A stretch of DNA of 64,000 nt. Source: an uncultured Roseburia sp. GTDB taxonomy: Bacteria; Bacillota; Clostridia; Lachnospirales; Lachnospiraceae. The stretch is taken from the NCBI GenBank assembly GCA_934292805.1, contig CAKQXQ010000003.1, forward strand, positions 1 to 64,000. The letters run 5' to 3'. Both the position numbers and the translations under genes were made by a program. Shown here in pieces: positions 1 through 8,534 of this stretch; the stretch's first letter is position 1, and each line of letters opens with the position of its first letter. The notes beneath the pieces were generated by a model. That model was given only the letters and a program-made list of their open reading frames with translations. It did not search any database and was not told where the DNA came from.

Positions 1-102
1 CTTAAGAAAGCTGGATTCTTAACACGTGATCCACGTATGAAAGAGCGTAAGAAATACGGTCTCAAAGCAGCTCGTCGTGCACCACAGTTCTCTAAACGAT
101 AA
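1..102 (+). CDS. rpsI: 30S ribosomal protein S9, C-terminal part (partial)
   Basis: The window opens inside a reading frame whose last 33 residues carry the conserved C-terminal tail of ribosomal protein S9: [20 protein letters not shown], then a terminal SKR. This tail of uS9 reaches towards the P-site tRNA of the small ribosomal subunit. The start and most of the gene lie upstream of the window, so operon order (usually rplM-rpsI) cannot be seen. A strong terminator follows 28 bp after the stop, so this is the end of the ribosomal transcription unit and the start of an accessory region. Confidence 0.95.
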   Translation, partial: LKKAGFLTRDPRMKERKKYGLKAARRAPQFSKR

Positions 103-129
103 TTCAACCGAATATCGAAAAAGAGCAAC

Positions 130-160
130 AAACCCCGAAAATCCAGTATTTTCGGGGTTT
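130..160 (+). terminator. Intrinsic terminator of the rpsI transcript
   Basis: A perfect stem pairs AAACCCCGAAAAT with its complement across a four-to-five base loop. It lies about 30 bp after the rpsI stop and runs into TTTCCTTTATATT. Between here and 310 I see no gene, only short direct repeats (GGTAAC at about 214, 225 and 236; CTTGTGCAA at about 260 and 281). Confidence 0.85.
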
Positions 161-310
161 CCTTTATATTCTGAAAATCTACCAGACACCATCAAAACAC
201 ACGAAAATGTTCCGGTAACTAACAGGTAACACACAGGTAACTAACACGAAAACAGGTGTCTTGTGCAATACTTTTGAAATCTTGTGCAAGACACTTTTTG
301 AATGAAAAAG

Positions 311-341
311 AGAGCGGTATCTGTTTGACAGACATCGCCCT
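311..341 (-). terminator. Probable terminator of the hicB-like gene
   Basis: Read on the minus strand, a 14-bp stem (two G-U pairs, one A-C mismatch) closes a CAA loop and is followed by CTTTTTC. It lies 24 bp downstream of the minus-strand hicB stop. The G-U pairs form only in the minus-strand RNA, which supports that direction. Confidence 0.6.
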
Positions 342-364
342 TGATTATATTATACAAATGAGAT

Positions 365-766
365 TTATGAATGTACTTGTAACTTTGCAATAAGAGCATC
401 CTTGAGGATTTTTGAATAATTGATACCAAGATTTTCACACGCAGTATTAAGCCATGCAGGAATACTCAAAATTTTTTTGACTGCCTTATCATCGTATGCA
501 CGAGCGTATTCGTCGAGGTTCATACATACCATGTTGACAATAGCGTTTTCGTCGTCTTTTTCTACTGCGTCCAGTGTAGACGGAGCAGGAAGAACATCAC
601 CGTCACGCAACGAAGTGAAAAGATATTGACCACAAGCCTCTTGAGCCATAGCGAAAGCATCCGCAAGGTTATCCCCATAAGTGGCGAGGTCATTAAGGTC
701 GGGGAAAATGACAGAATATCGGCCGTCATCCTCCGGATAAAAAACAGCGGGATAAATATAATTCAT
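365..766 (-). CDS. HicB-family antitoxin-like protein, orphan
   Basis: 133 residues. The N-terminal part (about residues 1-70: YPAVFYPEDDGRYSVIFPDL, then a stretch with AQEA and a central LxDGDxLPxPS) is the partly degraded RNase-H-like fold of HicB antitoxins. The C-terminal part (about 95-130, with KILSIPAWLN) resembles the ribbon-helix-helix DNA-binding tail of this family. HicB normally neutralises the mRNA interferase HicA and represses its own operon. I chose the ATG at 764-766 because GAAAGGAGATTTGT precedes it; longer frames lack a ribosome site. No hicA lies on either side: upstream is a terminator hairpin and a kinase gene. A deleted copy of this gene sits at 11361-11440. The family call is good; the role without a toxin is unknown. 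Confidence 0.8.
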   Translation of the reverse strand: MNYIYPAVFYPEDDGRYSVIFPDLNDLATYGDNLADAFAMAQEACGQYLFTSLRDGDVLPAPSTLDAVEKDDENAIVNMVCMNLDEYARAYDDKAVKKILSIPAWLNTACENLGINYSKILKDALIAKLQVHS

Positions 767-814
767 ACAAATCTCCTTTCTTTTAAGGTGGCAGGTGGAC
801 ATAATGTTGTTGGC

Positions 815-860
815 AAAAATCACTACAATGTCTGAAAATACAGGCACTGTAGTGATTTTT
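815..860 (-). terminator. Terminator hairpin after the sensor kinase gene
   Basis: A perfect 13-bp stem (AAAAATCACTACA with its complement) closes a 20-nt loop that has weak inner pairing. It lies just downstream of the minus-strand kinase stop at 869 and upstream of hicB. It is A/T-bounded on both sides and could work in either direction, but position suggests it ends the regulator-kinase transcript. Confidence 0.65.
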
Positions 861-868
861 TGTTTGTC

Positions 869-2647
869 TTACTTTGGAATATCAAAGCTAATACATGTTC
901 CCTGCCCTGCATGACTTATAATTTTGAGTCCTTTATTTCCTGGATAAGTCAGTGTCAGACGTTTGTGCGTGTTTTTTACACCAATATGCTGTTCAGGATC
1001 TTCAGGAGACAGGAGAGAAGCCCTGATTTGACGTAAACGTTCTTTTTCTATTCCGATCCCGTTATCCAGTATATGGAATTTCAGAGTGTCTGTTGTCTCG
1101 ATGATTTTTATTCGTATAACTAATGAATCTGTAGGAGAGTGAATACTGTATTGAATGCTATTTTCTAATAACGGTTGTAGCAATAACCGTATTACCTGAT
1201 ATTCCAGAATCGCATCATCATAATCCCACAAAAGAATGATCTGCCCAGGATGGTGAAATTGCTGGATTTGCAGATACTCTTTGCAGGCTGTGATTTCATT
1301 TTTTAGCGAAACGGTTGTTCTGGAGTCGTTCAAAGCATATCTTAGGATATCAGAGAGTGCATGTACCAGTTTACTGGCAGGTGCCTGATAACCTTCATTT
1401 TTTATAATTTCCATATCGATAGACTGCAAGGTGTTAAAGAAAAAATGAGGATTGATCTGAAGTTGGAGTGCCTTCAATTCGCTGAGAGTTTTTTTAAACT
1501 GCCATTCTTTTACCTGCATGGTCAATGTATTATTTCTGACAAATGTGAGAATTACACGATTTAATATCAGATTATATTCGTCTAATTTTTTTGTGTCGAT
1601 AAGTTCTCCGGTCATATCTAACGGAAGATTTCCCTTTTCAGCATCCCAGAGAATATCTAATAGTAATTCAATCTGGTGAAAATTTTTGTTTGTCAGATAT
1701 AAACTGAACAAGAGACATAATATAGCAGCGACCAGAACGCCAATGATTACACAGTAAAAAATGTTATACATCAGATGATAGATGTCTTTGGCAGGAACGA
1801 GTGATAAAAAGTGTAGTTGATATGCCGGGTATACAAATTCTGTCAGTAAATAGGAATGCTGGTTGTATTTGACCGAAGAAAGATAGTGTCCTTCGTTAGA
1901 GAGAGTGAGGGATAATTGATCGTGAATTCCCTGATCCGTTTTAAATGGAATTGACGAGGCATTAGCATTTGAAAAAAGAAGCATGCCATTGGAATCAGTA
2001 ACAAAAATGGATTCATTTGGATAATTTTCAAGAGAAGAAAGCATTCTGGAAACAACGGACTGATTCAGATTCACAACCAGAACACCATCATAATAACGGA
2101 TTCTTCTGTAAATTGTAACTGCGGTATGCGGTTGCTCAAAGGAATAATTCCGGAAATCCCGGAGCACAATCCATTGTTCATCATCGCGTGTATGAGTCTT
2201 GAAGTCAGAAAGCCAGTCCTGATCTGCAGAATCAGCAATAAAAGTAAGTTGTTTGTCTGTCTGAAAGAAGCAGTCGTTGTCATTTGGAAAATACACATAG
2301 ACAGAATCTATGTAAGTTGAGCTGGATTTCAGGTTTTCCAGTATATCAAACATAATATTTTTCGTGACATTTTCTTTGTAATTCATAGAATTACGATTTA
2401 ATATCCGGTACATGGACATAGAGATAGAACTGTTTGTGTTCATCATTTCAGCAACGTCATCACCTTTAGTGAGAATTTCGGTGATCAACTGGCTGCTGAT
2501 TTGAAAAGAACTTTGCGCCTGTGTATTAGAGTTATCACGGATCTGAAAATAGGAGTATACTGTCAAAAGAAGTCCGATGATTAGTACAGGCAGTGAAAAT
2601 ATGAAAAAATATTGTGTGAATTTGTGTATAAAATATTTGCGTTTCAT
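869..2647 (-). CDS. Sensor histidine kinase, YesM/LytS-like class
   Basis: 592 residues. A membrane segment near residues 10-32 and a second near 295-320 enclose a roughly 260-residue extracellular sensor region of Cache type. The cytoplasmic part carries the His_kinase motif QINPHFFFNTL, phospho-acceptor His near residue 400, followed by an ATPase domain with LLLQPLLENSIQYS (N box) and DNGIGIEKERL. These are hallmarks of kinases that pair with AraC-type response regulators and control sugar ABC transporters. The ATG at 2645-2647 follows GGAGAG with seven bases between. It is cotranscribed with the regulator gene 23 bp upstream and is divergent from the transporter operon at 3.6 kb, its likely target. 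The ligand is unknown. Confidence 0.88.
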   Translation of the reverse strand: MKRKYFIHKFTQYFFIFSLPVLIIGLLLTVYSYFQIRDNSNTQAQSSFQISSQLITEILTKGDDVAEMMNTNSSISMSMYRILNRNSMNYKENVTKNIMFDILENLKSSSTYIDSVYVYFPNDNDCFFQTDKQLTFIADSADQDWLSDFKTHTRDDEQWIVLRDFRNYSFEQPHTAVTIYRRIRYYDGVLVVNLNQSVVSRMLSSLENYPNESIFVTDSNGMLLFSNANASSIPFKTDQGIHDQLSLTLSNEGHYLSSVKYNQHSYLLTEFVYPAYQLHFLSLVPAKDIYHLMYNIFYCVIIGVLVAAILCLLFSLYLTNKNFHQIELLLDILWDAEKGNLPLDMTGELIDTKKLDEYNLILNRVILTFVRNNTLTMQVKEWQFKKTLSELKALQLQINPHFFFNTLQSIDMEIIKNEGYQAPASKLVHALSDILRYALNDSRTTVSLKNEITACKEYLQIQQFHHPGQIILLWDYDDAILEYQVIRLLLQPLLENSIQYSIHSPTDSLVIRIKIIETTDTLKFHILDNGIGIEKERLRQIRASLLSPEDPEQHIGVKNTHKRLTLTYPGNKGLKIISHAGQGTCISFDIPK

Positions 2648-2670
2648 GTAATAACTCTCCAAACAGCAAC

Positions 2671-3414
2671 TTATATATCAGAAACATTATTCCGGTATTC
2701 TCTTGGTGTGACATTGTAGTATTGCTTAAATGCACGGGAAAAGTTCTTCGGATTGTCATAACCTACCATCAATGAAATCTCATAGGTCTTGTAAGTAACG
2801 TCTTTTAACAATTCTCCGGCACGCTTCATGCGGCACTGGGTCAGATAGTCCGAAAAGGTTGACTGGGTGACTTTATGAAACAGTTTTGAAAAATAGCCAG
2901 GGCTTAGATGAACCTGTATGGCAGTGTCTTCCAGAGAAGCATCTGCAAGATGGCTCTTCACATATTCTTTAGCGATAGAGATCAGCTTCTGATGATAGGT
3001 ATTGTCTGATTCATCCATAGAATCGACAGAATCCGTTTCTTTTTCAAGTGAATCTTTGATTTTCAACATGGCAGCAGTTAATTCTTCATATTTGATTGGC
3101 TTTAGAAGAAAATCATGTACCTGATATCGGATTGCCTGTTGTGCATAATCAAAGTGCTTATATCCAGTCAGGATTACAACTTCAATTGGATTCTTGTTCT
3201 CACGGAGCATGCGTATCAGATCAAGACCTGAAATATTCGGGAGACGGATATCGGTTAAAAGAATGTCAGCGTGCTCATGGGAGAGGTAATGAAAAGCATC
3301 CTGACCATTGGAAAAACTGGCAGCAATATTGATACCGAGTGAATTCCATGGGAAAAGATGTGTAAGACAATCTCGAATATTAGACTCATCTTCTACAATA
3401 ACCAAATCAAGCAA
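2671..3414 (-). CDS. Response regulator with AraC-type DNA-binding domain, YesN-like
   Basis: 247 residues. An N-terminal receiver domain has acidic residues near 8-10, the phosphate acceptor Asp55 in LLTDIRLP and the conserved Lys in FLLKPIK. Two AraC-type helix-turn-helix motifs occupy about residues 145-243 (LSPGYFSKLFHKV; VGYDNPKNFSRAFKQYY). The start is a TTG: AGGAGGT stands six bases before it and no ATG is better placed. The receiver-to-HTH linker is short, without the long middle domain of some YesN proteins. Together with the kinase downstream it should activate the divergent sugar transporter operon in response to an extracellular ligand. That target is inferred from position only. 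Confidence 0.87.
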   Translation of the reverse strand: MLDLVIVEDESNIRDCLTHLFPWNSLGINIAASFSNGQDAFHYLSHEHADILLTDIRLPNISGLDLIRMLRENKNPIEVVILTGYKHFDYAQQAIRYQVHDFLLKPIKYEELTAAMLKIKDSLEKETDSVDSMDESDNTYHQKLISIAKEYVKSHLADASLEDTAIQVHLSPGYFSKLFHKVTQSTFSDYLTQCRMKRAGELLKDVTYKTYEISLMVGYDNPKNFSRAFKQYYNVTPREYRNNVSDI

Positions 3415-3483
3415 TGGAATACCTCCTAATTGTAAATAACAAAAAAAGAGTATAAATGTGAATATGTGATACTTATGAAAAAA

Positions 3484-3513
3484 ATTCTATCATAATGTCA
3501 GAAGAAATGTCAA
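3484..3513 (-). promoter_or_regulatory. Sigma-A-like promoter of the regulator-kinase operon
   Basis: On the minus strand, TTGACA (3513-3508) and TAGAAT (3489-3484) are separated by 18 bp, about 70 bp before the TTG start of the regulator. I found no good matching promoter for the divergent transporter gene at 3596, which would fit activation by the AraC-type regulator. Confidence 0.55.
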
Positions 3514-3595
3514 GAAAGGTGTATAGGATGAAAATAGCCTTTGTGGTAATTTAATAATATCAAGAAAACAGAAAAACAAAGGAGGAATTAGAACT

Positions 3596-4957
3596 ATGAA
3601 AAAAAAGTATTTAGCAATGTTAATGACTGCAGCTATTGCAATGACAACGGTGTTTGCGACTGTTGGTTGTGGTACTGACAGTTCGGATGCGACAGATCCG
3701 AATGCATCGCAGGAGAGTAATGCAGACAACGCCGGCAGTAAAGATGACAGTGAGCCTGTTACGCTTCGTTTTATGTGGTGGGGCGATGATGTCAGACATC
3801 AGGCGACATTGGATGTGATCGAACAATATGAGAAGGATCATCCGAATGTTACGATTGAGGCAGAGTATGGCGGATATGATGGATATTTTGAAAAGCTTAC
3901 GACTCAGCTATCAGGAGGAACGGCAGCAGATATCATTCAGTATAATGCAAATACGGTTTCTGATCTGATGGCAATCGGAGATGTTTTTGTAAATCTGGAA
4001 GATTATAAGGAGGTATTGGACATTTCTGATTTTGATCAGGGATTCATCGAGAATTTTTCTTATTATGATGGAAAAATGATTGCATTGCCGACAGGTATCA
4101 ATGGCGGAATCTGGCTGACAAATACAGCCTTACTGCAGGAGGCAGGTGTGGATGCGGACAGCATTAAAACATGGGATGATTTCATTGAGGCAGGTAAGGC
4201 GGTTCATCAGTATAATGACGAGTGCTATTTATTTAATATAGATATTGAGACACTCGGTAAAGAGTTGTTAGGCTCCATTATGGCACAGATTACAGGAAAT
4301 GACCTGATTGACAAAGACACAATGAAGCTGAATTTTACAAAAGATGATCTGCAGAGAGCATTCAATCTGATTCATGAAATGTATGCCAATGACGTAGTGG
4401 AACCAGCAGCGGACAGTGCACCTTATGCGTTGAAACTGAGCACAAATCCGAAGTGGATCAATCATCAGTTAGCCATTGCTTATGGTGCTACATCAAATGT
4501 ATTTGATGGATATTATGATTTCAAGGATACGGCAATTGCACTTGATATGCCAGAATTTGAAGATGCAAAAGAATCAGGTATCTTATATGTACCGCCTCAG
4601 ATGCTGGCCATTTCTTCAAAGTGTGAGCATCCTGAGATCGCCGCAGATTTCCTGAATTATTTCTACAATAACGAGACAGCAATCAATACATTGAAAACAT
4701 GCAGATCTATTCCACCTACATCACAGGGACAGAAGATCTGCGAGGAAAATGGATATGCAGATCCGGTGATTGTGTCTGCTGTAAGTAAAGCCAGTGAGAC
4801 GGGAACGATCCATCAGAATTTGTATACACCTGCAGAGATGGTAGAGATTCTGCAGGATGCAGTTGAAAAAATTGCATATGATCAGGGAGATGTAGAGAGT
4901 ATTACAGCGGATACAATGAATCTCTTAGAGGAGACATTATCACGTTTACAGAATTAG
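3596..4957 (+). CDS. Carbohydrate ABC transporter substrate-binding lipoprotein
   Basis: 453 residues, an extracellular solute-binding protein of family 1 (MalE/UgpB-like). The signal peptide ends in a lipobox with Cys25 (TVGC), then a low-complexity acidic linker. Family features include RFMWWGDDVRHQATLDVIEQ near residue 58, GGTAADIIQYNA and the C-terminal helix-rich lobe. The length is normal. AAAGGAGG stands nine to ten bases before the ATG. It heads an operon with two permeases and three enzymes; no ATPase gene is present, so a shared MsmK/UgpC-type ATPase encoded elsewhere probably energises the system, as is common in Firmicutes. The bound sugar cannot be told from sequence. Confidence 0.92.
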   Translation: MKKKYLAMLMTAAIAMTTVFATVGCGTDSSDATDPNASQESNADNAGSKDDSEPVTLRFMWWGDDVRHQATLDVIEQYEKDHPNVTIEAEYGGYDGYFEKLTTQLSGGTAADIIQYNANTVSDLMAIGDVFVNLEDYKEVLDISDFDQGFIENFSYYDGKMIALPTGINGGIWLTNTALLQEAGVDADSIKTWDDFIEAGKAVHQYNDECYLFNIDIETLGKELLGSIMAQITGNDLIDKDTMKLNFTKDDLQRAFNLIHEMYANDVVEPAADSAPYALKLSTNPKWINHQLAIAYGATSNVFDGYYDFKDTAIALDMPEFEDAKESGILYVPPQMLAISSKCEHPEIAADFLNYFYNNETAINTLKTCRSIPPTSQGQKICEENGYADPVIVSAVSKASETGTIHQNLYTPAEMVEILQDAVEKIAYDQGDVESITADTMNLLEETLSRLQN

Positions 4958-4971
4958 TGAAAGAATAAGGG

Positions 4972-4991
4972 GGCTGGCTGGGAAGCCAGCC
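4972..4991 (+). other. Intercistronic hairpin between binding-protein and permease genes
   Basis: A perfect 8-bp GC-rich stem (GGCTGGCT / AGCCAGCC) closes a GGGA loop of the GNRA type, without a U-tract. It sits 15 bp after the binding-protein stop. Hairpins here usually protect the 3' end of the binding-protein mRNA so that it is made in excess over the permeases. Confidence 0.6.
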
Positions 4992-5016
4992 TTCTGAAAA
5001 GAGGGAAGATGGTTAG

Positions 5017-5901
5017 ATGAAGAAAAAGAGGAGAACTTTTGAAGAAGTAAAGGGTTATCTATATATATTGCCATGGATTATTGGATTCCTAATGTTTCAG
5101 CTGATACCATTAATCAATTCTTTACGATATTCTCTGACAAATATTAAATTAGGAGGAGATTACAAGTTTATCGGACTGCAAAATTATATCCGTATGTTTA
5201 CTTCTGATGTGGATTTATTTAATTCCGTGTGGGTAACAATCAAATATATTGTAATGGTAGTTCCTGCAAAGCTAATTTTTGCATTGGCAGTGGCAATGAT
5301 ACTAAGTATGAAATTAAAAGGTATCCGCTTATTCCGAACGATGTACTATCTTCCATCAATTCTGGGGGGAAGCGTTGCAATCTCGGCATTATGGCGAGTG
5401 ATGTTTATGAAAACCGGAATTGTTAATAATCTTTTGGGCACAAATATCAACTGGCTGGGTGATCCGAAGTATGCGCTATTTACAATTGGGCTTATAGATG
5501 TCTGGCAGTTTGGATCTTCTATGGTGCTGTTTTTTGCGGCACTCAAGCAGGTGCCAAGAGATTTATATGAAGCAGCACAAATTGATGGGGCAGGAAGAAT
5601 CCGGTCGTTTTTTAAAATCACACTTCCAATGATCAGTCCGGTTATATTATTCAATACAATTATGCAGGTAATCAATGCTTTACAGAATTATACATCAGCA
5701 TATGTGGTAACTGGTGGCGGACCGTTAAAATCGACAAATATTATGGCATTGAAAATCTATCAGGATGCATTTGTGAAATCTGATTTGGGATATGCCAGTG
5801 CAGAATCATGGCTGCTATTTGTGTTCCTGTTATGTCTGAGTGGTCTGATTTTCTGGAGTTCAAAATATTGGGTATTTTATGGAGATGGAGGAGGACGATA
5901 A
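5017..5901 (+). CDS. Carbohydrate ABC transporter permease, MalF/UgpA-like
   Basis: 294 residues with six predicted membrane helices, beginning LYILPWIIGFLMFQLIPLI. The cytoplasmic EAA loop that contacts the ATPase reads EAAQIDGAGRIRSFFKITLP, near residues 188-207. It is the first permease of the operon, 59 bp after the binding-protein gene and one base before the GTG start of the partner permease, so the two are translationally coupled and should form the heterodimeric channel. GAGGGAAG precedes the ATG. Confidence 0.92.
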   Translation: MKKKRRTFEEVKGYLYILPWIIGFLMFQLIPLINSLRYSLTNIKLGGDYKFIGLQNYIRMFTSDVDLFNSVWVTIKYIVMVVPAKLIFALAVAMILSMKLKGIRLFRTMYYLPSILGGSVAISALWRVMFMKTGIVNNLLGTNINWLGDPKYALFTIGLIDVWQFGSSMVLFFAALKQVPRDLYEAAQIDGAGRIRSFFKITLPMISPVILFNTIMQVINALQNYTSAYVVTGGGPLKSTNIMALKIYQDAFVKSDLGYASAESWLLFVFLLCLSGLIFWSSKYWVFYGDGGGR

Positions 5902-5902
5902 A

Positions 5903-6742
5903 GTGATAAAAAAACGATTTTTGCGTGGGTTGTCCTATCTTATGATAATAGCAATCGGAATCATAATGATTTATCCGTTGATCTGGATGTTTTTTGCAGC
6001 ATTCAAGACTAACAATGAAATCAATCTGGCCACAAGTCTGTTGCCGGCACAGTTTGACTGGTCTGGATTTGTCAAGGGCTGGCATGCTTCAGGGCAGTAT
6101 ACATTTACAGATTTCTTTAAGAATACTTTTTTGCTTGTGGTACCAACTGTACTGTTTACAGTAGTGTCCTGTACAGTTGTTGCTTATGGATTTGCAAGGT
6201 TCTCTTTTAAAGGGCATAAAATACTATTTGCACTGATGCTTTCGACGATGATGGTACCAAACGCGGTGCTCATTATACCGAGATATCTGTTGTTTCGTGA
6301 TCTGGGATGGCTGAATGGGTATTTGCCATTCTGGATGCCAGCTCTATTCGCCTGTTATCCATTTTTTATTTATCAGGAGGTTCAGTTTTTAAGGGGAATT
6401 CCTACAGAACTCGACGAAGCAGCTAAAATAGACGGATGTAACTCATTTCAAATTCTGACACGGATTTTACTGCCGGTGTTGAAGCCATCCATGATATCTG
6501 TATGCATTTTTCAGACAATCTGGACATGGAATGATTTCATGAATCCACTGATTTACATAAACAGTGTATCAAAATATCCATTGTCGCTTGCACTTAGAAT
6601 GGGTCTGGATGTAGCTGCATCCACAAACTGGAATGAGATAATGGCGATGGCATGTGTATCAATTCTTCCTTTGGTGATTATGTTTTTCTGCTTCCAGAAA
6701 TATTTTGTGGAAGGAATTGCATCTTCGGGATTAAAGGGATAA
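5903..6742 (+). CDS. Carbohydrate ABC transporter permease, MalG/UgpE-like
   Basis: 279 residues, six membrane helices, with the EAA loop ELDEAAKIDGCNSFQILTRI in the fourth cytoplasmic region. I chose the GTG at 5903 because GGAGGAGG ends eight bases before it; an in-frame ATG at 5879 would overlap the end of the first permease and lacks such a site. It forms the second half of the transport channel with the product of the preceding gene. The next gene starts 61 bp later, with no terminator between. Confidence 0.9.
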   Translation: MIKKRFLRGLSYLMIIAIGIIMIYPLIWMFFAAFKTNNEINLATSLLPAQFDWSGFVKGWHASGQYTFTDFFKNTFLLVVPTVLFTVVSCTVVAYGFARFSFKGHKILFALMLSTMMVPNAVLIIPRYLLFRDLGWLNGYLPFWMPALFACYPFFIYQEVQFLRGIPTELDEAAKIDGCNSFQILTRILLPVLKPSMISVCIFQTIWTWNDFMNPLIYINSVSKYPLSLALRMGLDVAASTNWNEIMAMACVSILPLVIMFFCFQKYFVEGIASSGLKG

Positions 6743-6803
6743 GCATATGAAAACAATTTAGAATGACAGTTAAAATATGAGAGAAAAAAGGAGTAATAAT
6801 ATA

Positions 6804-8534
6804 ATGAAAGACTATACATTTCGTGCAATGGAAATACATGATTTTACACAAATCTGGAATCTGGATGAGATTAGACGCCGGTTGGACTTTATGGTAAAGA
6901 ATAACATGAATGCAATGGTATTTCATGAACCAGGAATTGAAGACAAAATCGTGTTTCCAGCAAAATTCCTGGGAGGATCTGGAAATCCAGAAAGTTATTA
7001 TGATGCATTTTTAGAGGTGGATCATCAGATCTTAAATCATGCACTGAGAGAAAATCTGAATCTCAATCGGAGAGATTATATTAATCATGTGATTTGTGAA
7101 GCAAAGGAAGCGGGTGTGGACATTTATTTTGAAAACAAGGAATTGTGGTTTTCAGATTTTGTATTGAAATATAAAAAAGAGCTCATGCAGGCAGACGGAA
7201 CAATTTGTCCGAGCAATCCATTCTGGTATGAAGAATTCCTACCTTATAAATATAAGGAATTATTTCTGGCATTGCCAGATCTGGCAGGAATTATCTGCTC
7301 CATAGGAACGGGAGAGGCACGACTTGCAATCAGCAATACATTTGCGTGTGGGTGTGAGCGCTGCAAGAACTTAGATCCGGTAGAATGGTATAAAAATATG
7401 ATTATGGCAATGTATAAGCCTTTTAAAGATGCAGGAAAGAAACTGATTATCAGGGATTTCATCTATACAAAAGCAGAGCAGGAGAGATTTCAAAAGGCAT
7501 TTATTGATATGCCGGAGGAAATAATATTATCTTTAAAAAATACACCTCATGATTTTTATCCGACATTTCCGGACAATCCCCTGATGGGGCATGTCGGTAG
7601 TCATCCACAGATTACGGAATACGACGTAAATGGTCAGTTTTTCGGATGGGGTGTTCAACCATCTGCAATGCTCTCAGATATAAAACGCAGACTGCGGTAC
7701 GGAAAAGAACATCATGTGACGGGATTCCTTGCAAGAACCGATTGGGAAGGTGTGCAAGACTGGACATGTTTTGATAATTTGAATATGGTAAATCTCTATG
7801 CGATTGCAGCTTATGCAGAAAATGAGAATACAAGTGAGGAGGAAATCTATTTACGGTGGCTGCAGGGCGAGCATATGCTTGATGAGCGTTTAAGCCCAGG
7901 ACAGTTAAAAAACTGTGTTCAGACTGTTATGGAGATCATGGATGAAACGTGGCCAATTGTCGAGAAAACAAATTTTGTGAATGGCTGCCTGTTCTCAAAC
8001 GATAGTTGTATGCATCTCACACCTGAGCAGTTTACCTTCATTGGAGGCACACACCATAGTCTGAGTGAGTGGGATCCAGAGAAAAAGGATGCACTGGAAA
8101 TGTCAGTTGAGAATATAGCTAGGATTATTGAAGATAAAGAAGAAGCTCATGTAAAATGTGAAAAATTAGTGGATCGTGTGGTGGCTGGAAATATGGGACT
8201 GACAGAAGATGCATACGAAAAAATGAAAGAGCATTTTGAATTTATGCGCTGGTATGTACGAGGCTTCCGGCTGACAGCACGAGGTTATTGTTTTGGAAGA
8301 TATGTAACGGAAAAGAATGCTACAGATATGCTGGCGGAAGGAAAAACAGCGAATGCACTGTTGGAAGAGACAATCCAGGAGATGGAGAAGTACAGGGAAG
8401 GCCTGCTCCAAACAACATTTATTAAAAAGTATCCATTTGATGCACAGTTAAATCCGGAACGAGTTGCGTTTTACACAAATTCATTAAAGCGCATGCTTGC
8501 ACAGGGAAAGAAGGTTGAGATAGTTGAAGATTAA
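6804..8534 (+). CDS. Probable glycoside hydrolase, TIM-barrel type
   Basis: 576 residues, no signal peptide, so probably cytoplasmic and acting on the imported sugar. The opening (FRAMEIHDFTQIWNLDEI, then LDFMVKNNMNAMVFHEPG) looks like the first strands of a TIM barrel. Later segments such as ICSIGTGEARL, the Cys pair in CGCERC and LARTDWEGVQDWTCFDNLN recall alpha-glucuronidase-like (GH67-like) enzymes, with candidate catalytic acids among Glu in GTGEA and DWEG. I cannot assign a family with certainty. The C-terminal 150 residues are helical. The ATG at 6804 follows AAAGGAG. The stop overlaps the TTG start of the next gene by 11 bp, so the two enzymes are coupled. Confidence 0.6.
   Translation: MKDYTFRAMEIHDFTQIWNLDEIRRRLDFMVKNNMNAMVFHEPGIEDKIVFPAKFLGGSGNPESYYDAFLEVDHQILNHALRENLNLNRRDYINHVICEAKEAGVDIYFENKELWFSDFVLKYKKELMQADGTICPSNPFWYEEFLPYKYKELFLALPDLAGIICSIGTGEARLAISNTFACGCERCKNLDPVEWYKNMIMAMYKPFKDAGKKLIIRDFIYTKAEQERFQKAFIDMPEEIILSLKNTPHDFYPTFPDNPLMGHVGSHPQITEYDVNGQFFGWGVQPSAMLSDIKRRLRYGKEHHVTGFLARTDWEGVQDWTCFDNLNMVNLYAIAAYAENENTSEEEIYLRWLQGEHMLDERLSPGQLKNCVQTVMEIMDETWPIVEKTNFVNGCLFSNDSCMHLTPEQFTFIGGTHHSLSEWDPEKKDALEMSVENIARIIEDKEEAHVKCEKLVDRVVAGNMGLTEDAYEKMKEHFEFMRWYVRGFRLTARGYCFGRYVTEKNATDMLAEGKTANALLEETIQEMEKYREGLLQTTFIKKYPFDAQLNPERVAFYTNSLKRMLAQGKKVEIVED

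Noticed and set aside
213..290. Short direct repeats GGTAAC and CTTGTGCAA as a CRISPR or att site
   Set aside because: Repeats are only 6-9 bases, spacing is irregular, and no integrase or cas gene is in the window.
3415..3595. Catabolite-response (cre) site in front of the sugar-binding protein gene
   Set aside because: I found no sequence close enough to the cre consensus, and no clear plus-strand -35/-10 pair.
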